Program-made: the position numbers and the translations under genes
In this document: one piece after another, positions 60,717 through 64,000 of the stretch
Position numbering within the stretch: position 1 is the first letter of the stretch
How the letters are laid out: every line of letters begins with the position of its first letter
The notes under the pieces: generated by a model
Seen by the model: the letters and a program-made list of their open reading frames with translations, nothing else
What the model was told of the DNA's origin: nothing
Database searches by the model: none
NCBI GenBank assembly: GCA_041740995.1
Contig: JBGSKY010000311.1
Location: 1-64,000 of the forward strand
Reading direction: 5' to 3'
Source: JBGSKY01 sp041740995
GTDB taxonomy: Bacteria > Planctomycetota > Planctomycetia > Pirellulales > Pirellulaceae
Length of the DNA: 64,000 bases

Positions 60717-62480
60717 ATGCAAATTCGCGTTTTCTCTTTTGCGTTAGTCGCCTTCGCGGTTACCTGGCTTGCTTGTCCGACGCTTTTGTGCCAAGACAAA
60801 CCTACACCCACAAAATACGAACCGCATCCGGACACTGTTCGGCACGAGGGTGTTCCGGTCGGCGAGATGCTGGGTCCCTTTGAATGGAAGAGCACGATTT
60901 ATCCGGGCACGCTTCGCAATTATTACCTTTACATTCCCGCTCAATACAAAGCGGCTGGACCGGACGGGAAACCTGCTTGCGTGTTGATTGGCCAAGATGG
61001 CTTAAATCGAGCTCGCGACTGGCGACTGCATGAGACGATGGACAACTTGATTGCCGATGGATCAATGCCCGTAACGATTGGTATTTTTATTGATCACGGA
61101 TATGTGCCAGTCGACTCTTCAGACGCTCAACCGCGATTCAATCGTTCTTTCGAATACGATTCGCTAGGTGATCGCTACGCCAATTTTCTGATCGAAGAAA
61201 TCTTGCCGGAGGTTTCCAAGTCCTACTCGCTGAGCGACGACCCAAACGATCGTGCACTTGTCGGCGCAAGCTCTGGTGCAATTTGTGCTTTCAATGCCGC
61301 ATGGGAACGACCCGACAAGTTTCGGCGCGTGCTGTCCACCATCGGGACCTATGTCGGATTGCGCGGGGCTGATGAATTATCGACGCTGGTTCGAAAATGT
61401 GAGCCCAAACCGCTGCGTGTTTTCTTGCAAGATGGTTCGAATGATCTGAACATTTACGCCGGCGATTGGTTTAATGCGAATCAAGGCATGTTGTCAGCGC
61501 TGAAGTATTCGAACTACGAAGTCGAACATGCCTGGGGCGACGGTGGGCATAATGGCGAGCAAGCCAAAGCGATTATGCCAGACGCGCTGCGCTGGCTATG
61601 GAAAGATCATCCCAAGCCGATTCAGGCTGGGTTTAATGGCAATGGTCGCATCAATATTTTGCTAGAAAACGAAGGCTGGGAAGTCGCCAGCGAAGGTCAC
61701 AAGTTCACTGACGGTCCAGCAGTCGACGCCGATGGCCGGATCTATTTTGGCGATGTCGCGGCTGACAAAATTCACAAGCTGGATCTCGATGGAACCATCA
61801 GCGAGTTCTCGAGCAATTGCGGCGGCCCAAGCGGCTTGATGTTCGGACCGGACGGAAATCTTTATGCCTGCTGCATTAATGCCAAGCAGATAGCTAGGTT
61901 CGATTCGACAGGCAAAAAGAGCGTCTTCGTCGACAACACAACTTGTAACGATCTGGTTGTTATGCAACATGGACTGTACTATACCGACCCCAAAAACAAG
62001 GCCGTTTGGTTTGTGAACTTCGAAGGACGGAAGCAACAAGTGACCGACATGATTGAGTCGGCCAACGGCATCATTGCGACGCCAGACCAAAAGTTTCTTT
62101 TAGTCTCTGACTACGTTGGCCAATTCGTTTACAGCTTTGCGATTCAATCTGATGGAACATTAACTGCCGGACAACAATACGGTTATCTCCATTTGCCTTA
62201 CGGCACGAATAAAAGTCAGGGTGATGGCATGACGGTTGATCGCGACGGCAATATCTACGTCTCGACGGCATTGGGCATTCAGGTGCTTGACCAACCAGGC
62301 CGCGTAAACTTGATTATCGAGAAGCCTCAGCGAGCATCGATGCCGAACATGGTCTTCGGTGGAAAAGAGATGAATACGCTTTATGCGACTTGTGGCGACA
62401 AACTTTTCAAGCGAAAAACGAACGCGACAGGCTTGAGGGCTTGGCAATCACCTATTGCGCCACCTAAACCGGGACTGTAA
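60717..62480 (+). CDS. Secreted esterase / SMP-30 gluconolactonase fusion
   Basis: A 587-residue exported fusion. A signal peptide covers 1-25. Residues about 50-300 form an alpha/beta-hydrolase of the esterase D / enterochelin esterase type, with nucleophile S185 in GASSG (183-187) and a likely catalytic histidine near 281 (GDGGHNGEQ). Residues about 320-575 form an SMP-30/gluconolactonase beta-propeller (FTDGPAVDADGRIYFGD, GPSGLMFGPDGNLYAC, GDGMTVDRDGNIYVST). The pair could cleave an ester-linked sugar or lactone and then open or process it. GAAAG stands before the ATG. It lies 91 bases after the RND pump but is probably a separate unit. Confidence 0.9.
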   Translation: MQIRVFSFALVAFAVTWLACPTLLCQDKPTPTKYEPHPDTVRHEGVPVGEMLGPFEWKSTIYPGTLRNYYLYIPAQYKAAGPDGKPACVLIGQDGLNRARDWRLHETMDNLIADGSMPVTIGIFIDHGYVPVDSSDAQPRFNRSFEYDSLGDRYANFLIEEILPEVSKSYSLSDDPNDRALVGASSGAICAFNAAWERPDKFRRVLSTIGTYVGLRGADELSTLVRKCEPKPLRVFLQDGSNDLNIYAGDWFNANQGMLSALKYSNYEVEHAWGDGGHNGEQAKAIMPDALRWLWKDHPKPIQAGFNGNGRINILLENEGWEVASEGHKFTDGPAVDADGRIYFGDVAADKIHKLDLDGTISEFSSNCGGPSGLMFGPDGNLYACCINAKQIARFDSTGKKSVFVDNTTCNDLVVMQHGLYYTDPKNKAVWFVNFEGRKQQVTDMIESANGIIATPDQKFLLVSDYVGQFVYSFAIQSDGTLTAGQQYGYLHLPYGTNKSQGDGMTVDRDGNIYVSTALGIQVLDQPGRVNLIIEKPQRASMPNMVFGGKEMNTLYATCGDKLFKRKTNATGLRAWQSPIAPPKPGL

Positions 62481-62567
62481 GTTCGCCGTGGAAATGATTG
62501 AAAGCGATGTGAGAATATGCTGCCCGCAAGTCGCGATTTTTGAATTTTGCAGACGCTCGCTTGGTGT

Positions 62568-62573
62568 TATACT
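62568..62573 (+). promoter_or_regulatory. Possible -10 element giving a leaderless transcript
   Basis: TATACT lies only six bases before the first ATG of the methyltransferase gene. If active, transcription would start almost at the start codon. No good -35 is found, so this is only a weak suggestion. Confidence 0.25.
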
Positions 62574-62579
62574 TGGCGA

Positions 62580-63650
62580 ATGATGTCTGAAGAAACCATT
62601 GATCCCGAAACTGTATCTGCGTTGCCGCCACGCGTTGAAGAAGCCCGCTTGTTGGAAATTGCGGCGGAGCTGCCCGGTAAAACCATTACGGCCATATCCA
62701 CTGGTCGAGCACAAGCCGCTGAGCAATTGGCGTTGGCTCGACCGGATGCGACTGTTTCGTGCTGGTATATCGATGCGTACCGGGCCGACAAAGCGATTTT
62801 GCAAATTGGCCAGCTTCCCAATTTAACCGTTCAATGTTGCGCCGACTGGCCAGATCATCCCTGCGATTTGGCTTTGTTGCCACTCTCGGTGAGTGGCGAA
62901 GCGGAGTTGTCACGCGAATTGATGCAGCAAGCCTACTCGCATTTGACTATTGGAGGCCACTTAATCACGTCCGTTGACAATGCAAAGGATAAATGGCTGC
63001 ACGAACAAATGAAGACGTTCGAAAAGAGCGTGAAGGTTCGCAGCTTCGACGATGCCAATGTGTACTTTGTCCAAAAGACTGCTGAGCTAAAGAAGCAAAA
63101 AGATTTCTCTTGCGAGTTGGCTTTTAAAGATTGCGACGTGCTGATCAAGCTTGTTACCCGTCCTGGCGTTTTTTCTCATCGCCAGTTGGATAACGGTGCC
63201 CGCCAGTTGCTTGACGCGGTGGATGTATATCCTCAAGCTCGGTTGATTGACATTGGATGTGGCAGCGGTGCAGTCGCGATCGGAGCCGCCATGCGCGAGC
63301 CATCTGCCACGGTCATGGCGATCGATAGCAGCGCTCGCGCAATTGATTGTACGCAACGTGGCGTCCGATTGAATGGACTTGAAAATGTCGAAGTTCGCTT
63401 AAACCACGATGGTCAACTGCCCGAGGAATCCAGCTTCGACATGGCCCTTGCCAATCCGCCGTACTATGCCGACTTTCGAATCGCCGAACGCTTTCTTGCC
63501 ACTGCACATCGAGTCTTGCGACCAGGTGGCCGGTTGGTCTTGGTGACGAAGCAGCCGAACTGGTATCGCGAGCATCTACCTGAGCTTTTTGAAGACGTCG
63601 AAGTCTTCGAATCACGACGCTATTGGATCGCTTCGGGCGTTAAGTCCTAG
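62580..63650 (+). CDS. RsmC-like SAM-dependent methyltransferase
   Basis: A 356-residue class I methyltransferase with two halves. The first (about 1-165) is a degenerate methyltransferase-like domain, as in RsmC, and the second (about 170-356) is catalytic, with motif I LIDIGCGSGAVAIGAAM and the NPPY motif LANPPYYADF. RsmC and RlmG methylate guanine N2 in ribosomal RNA, so 16S G1207 or 23S G1835 is the likely target; the exact base is uncertain. Two adjacent ATGs (62580 and 62583) are possible starts; a TTG at 62547 is rejected. It converges on the edge gene with 43 bases between. Confidence 0.85.
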   Translation: MMSEETIDPETVSALPPRVEEARLLEIAAELPGKTITAISTGRAQAAEQLALARPDATVSCWYIDAYRADKAILQIGQLPNLTVQCCADWPDHPCDLALLPLSVSGEAELSRELMQQAYSHLTIGGHLITSVDNAKDKWLHEQMKTFEKSVKVRSFDDANVYFVQKTAELKKQKDFSCELAFKDCDVLIKLVTRPGVFSHRQLDNGARQLLDAVDVYPQARLIDIGCGSGAVAIGAAMREPSATVMAIDSSARAIDCTQRGVRLNGLENVEVRLNHDGQLPEESSFDMALANPPYYADFRIAERFLATAHRVLRPGGRLVLVTKQPNWYREHLPELFEDVEVFESRRYWIASGVKS

Positions 63651-63693
63651 CACCAAGTGGGATTGGCTTACAGATAGCCGATTGCAAAGTTGC

Positions 63694-64000
63694 TCAACGC
63701 AAATTGGAAGCGTTGCTTGCAAGACTTGCCTGACTTTGTCTTGGCATCGCTTGTAGTTGCAATGCTTGAACAAGGCTCGACGGTGCGTCTGGAATTTCCA
63801 AAACTTGTTGCTCACCATTGGGGCCTCGCACGATCACCGTCAAATCGTTGCTGGTCGCTTGTGTCATTGCAAAGCCAGCCGAGGCGGTCGTTTGTGACGC
63901 TCGCGCAGGTAGAGTGTCTGGAAAGCCATCTCCCCGTGGAATTGGCTGTGGAACCGGCGCGGTTGCATATTGAGTTTCGCTACTGGACGTCACTTGATAA
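63694..64000 (-). CDS. 3' end of an unknown gene (cut by the window)
   Basis: A minus-strand frame runs off the right edge without a stop. A GTG at 63993 could start a 99-residue protein, but the frame stays open to the edge and the part seen looks like a C-terminus. It is rich in Ala, Gln, Pro, Ser and Thr at first, then LTVIVRGPNGEQQVLEIPD and a Gln/Ala/Ser-rich tail. No family is recognised. The start and full length cannot be known from this window. Confidence 0.5.
   Translation of the reverse strand, partial: YQVTSSSETQYATAPVPQPIPRGDGFPDTLPARASQTTASAGFAMTQATSNDLTVIVRGPNGEQQVLEIPDAPSSLVQALQLQAMPRQSQASLASNASNLR

Noticed and set aside
1..64000. CRISPR arrays, prophage, integrase or intact insertion sequence
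   Set aside because: No regularly spaced repeats, no transposase or integrase motifs and no phage structural genes were seen on either strand.

Overview
The window looks like a chromosomal piece of a planctomycete, most likely Pirellulales. The case rests on gene families: a cytochrome-c/DUF1549/DUF1553 gene paired with a Tat-exported DUF1501 gene, a formylglycine sulfatase, a Hanks-type kinase next to an ECF sigma factor with FHA-like proteins, a MoxR-DUF58-BatA-VWA operon, a GldF-GldG fused ABC exporter with a DUF4340 partner, and an esterase/SMP-30 fusion. Base composition is near even by eye. I found no rRNA, tRNA, CRISPR array, intact transposase or prophage. No taxonomic marker was searched, so the assignment is inference.

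Layout. 0.2-4.3 kb (minus): the DUF1549/DUF1553 and DUF1501 pair. 4.8-8.2 kb (plus): secreted TlpA-like thioredoxin, rhodanese, GT-C type membrane glycosyltransferase. 8.3-11.5 kb (minus): an HTH protein of unknown function coupled by a GTGA overlap to uvrB. 11.5-12.1 kb: a leader with interleaved inverted repeats in front of a membrane-anchored coiled-coil protein. 12.9-17.2 kb (plus): FHA-like protein, membrane Ser/Thr kinase, bitopic protein and ECF sigma factor, a likely signalling operon. 17.2-26.2 kb (minus): sulfatase and biotin ligase, a small membrane protein, and an ABC exporter set (ATPase, fused permease/GldG, DUF4340).

26.5-28.0 kb (plus): WcaJ-type initiating sugar-phosphate transferase with an intrinsic terminator. 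28.3-31.2 kb (minus): 2-Cys peroxiredoxin, lipA, scpB and a hyper-acidic protein ending at an intrinsic terminator; rpmG is divergent. 31.7-41.4 kb (mostly minus): a sigma-54 response regulator, then a surface-glycan cluster with FAD oxidoreductase, two methyltransferases, FkbM methyltransferase, sulfotransferase and glycosyltransferase. 42-44.3 kb: an FHA-GAF-class III nucleotide cyclase divergent from an ArsR-type regulator.

44.6-54.2 kb (plus): a repeat protein, then MoxR, DUF58, BatA-like and VWA proteins with overlapping reading frames. 54.2-55.0 kb (minus): a LmbE/BshB-type deacetylase. 55.1-63.7 kb (plus): exported coiled-coil protein, RND adaptor and pump (no outer-membrane channel gene here), esterase/SMP-30 fusion and an RsmC-like methyltransferase. 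The right edge cuts a minus-strand gene of unknown function.

The best candidates for something new are the FHA-kinase-membrane protein-ECF sigma operon (12.9-17.2 kb), the HTH protein coupled to uvrB (10.3-11.5 kb), the interleaved inverted repeats at 11.96-12.03 kb, the cyclase with a changed base-specifying residue (42-43.8 kb), and the hyper-acidic protein at the end of the prx-lipA-scpB unit. Many of the longest reading frames begin at TTG or GTG. Starts given here were checked against the sequence and moved to a better ATG where one exists.
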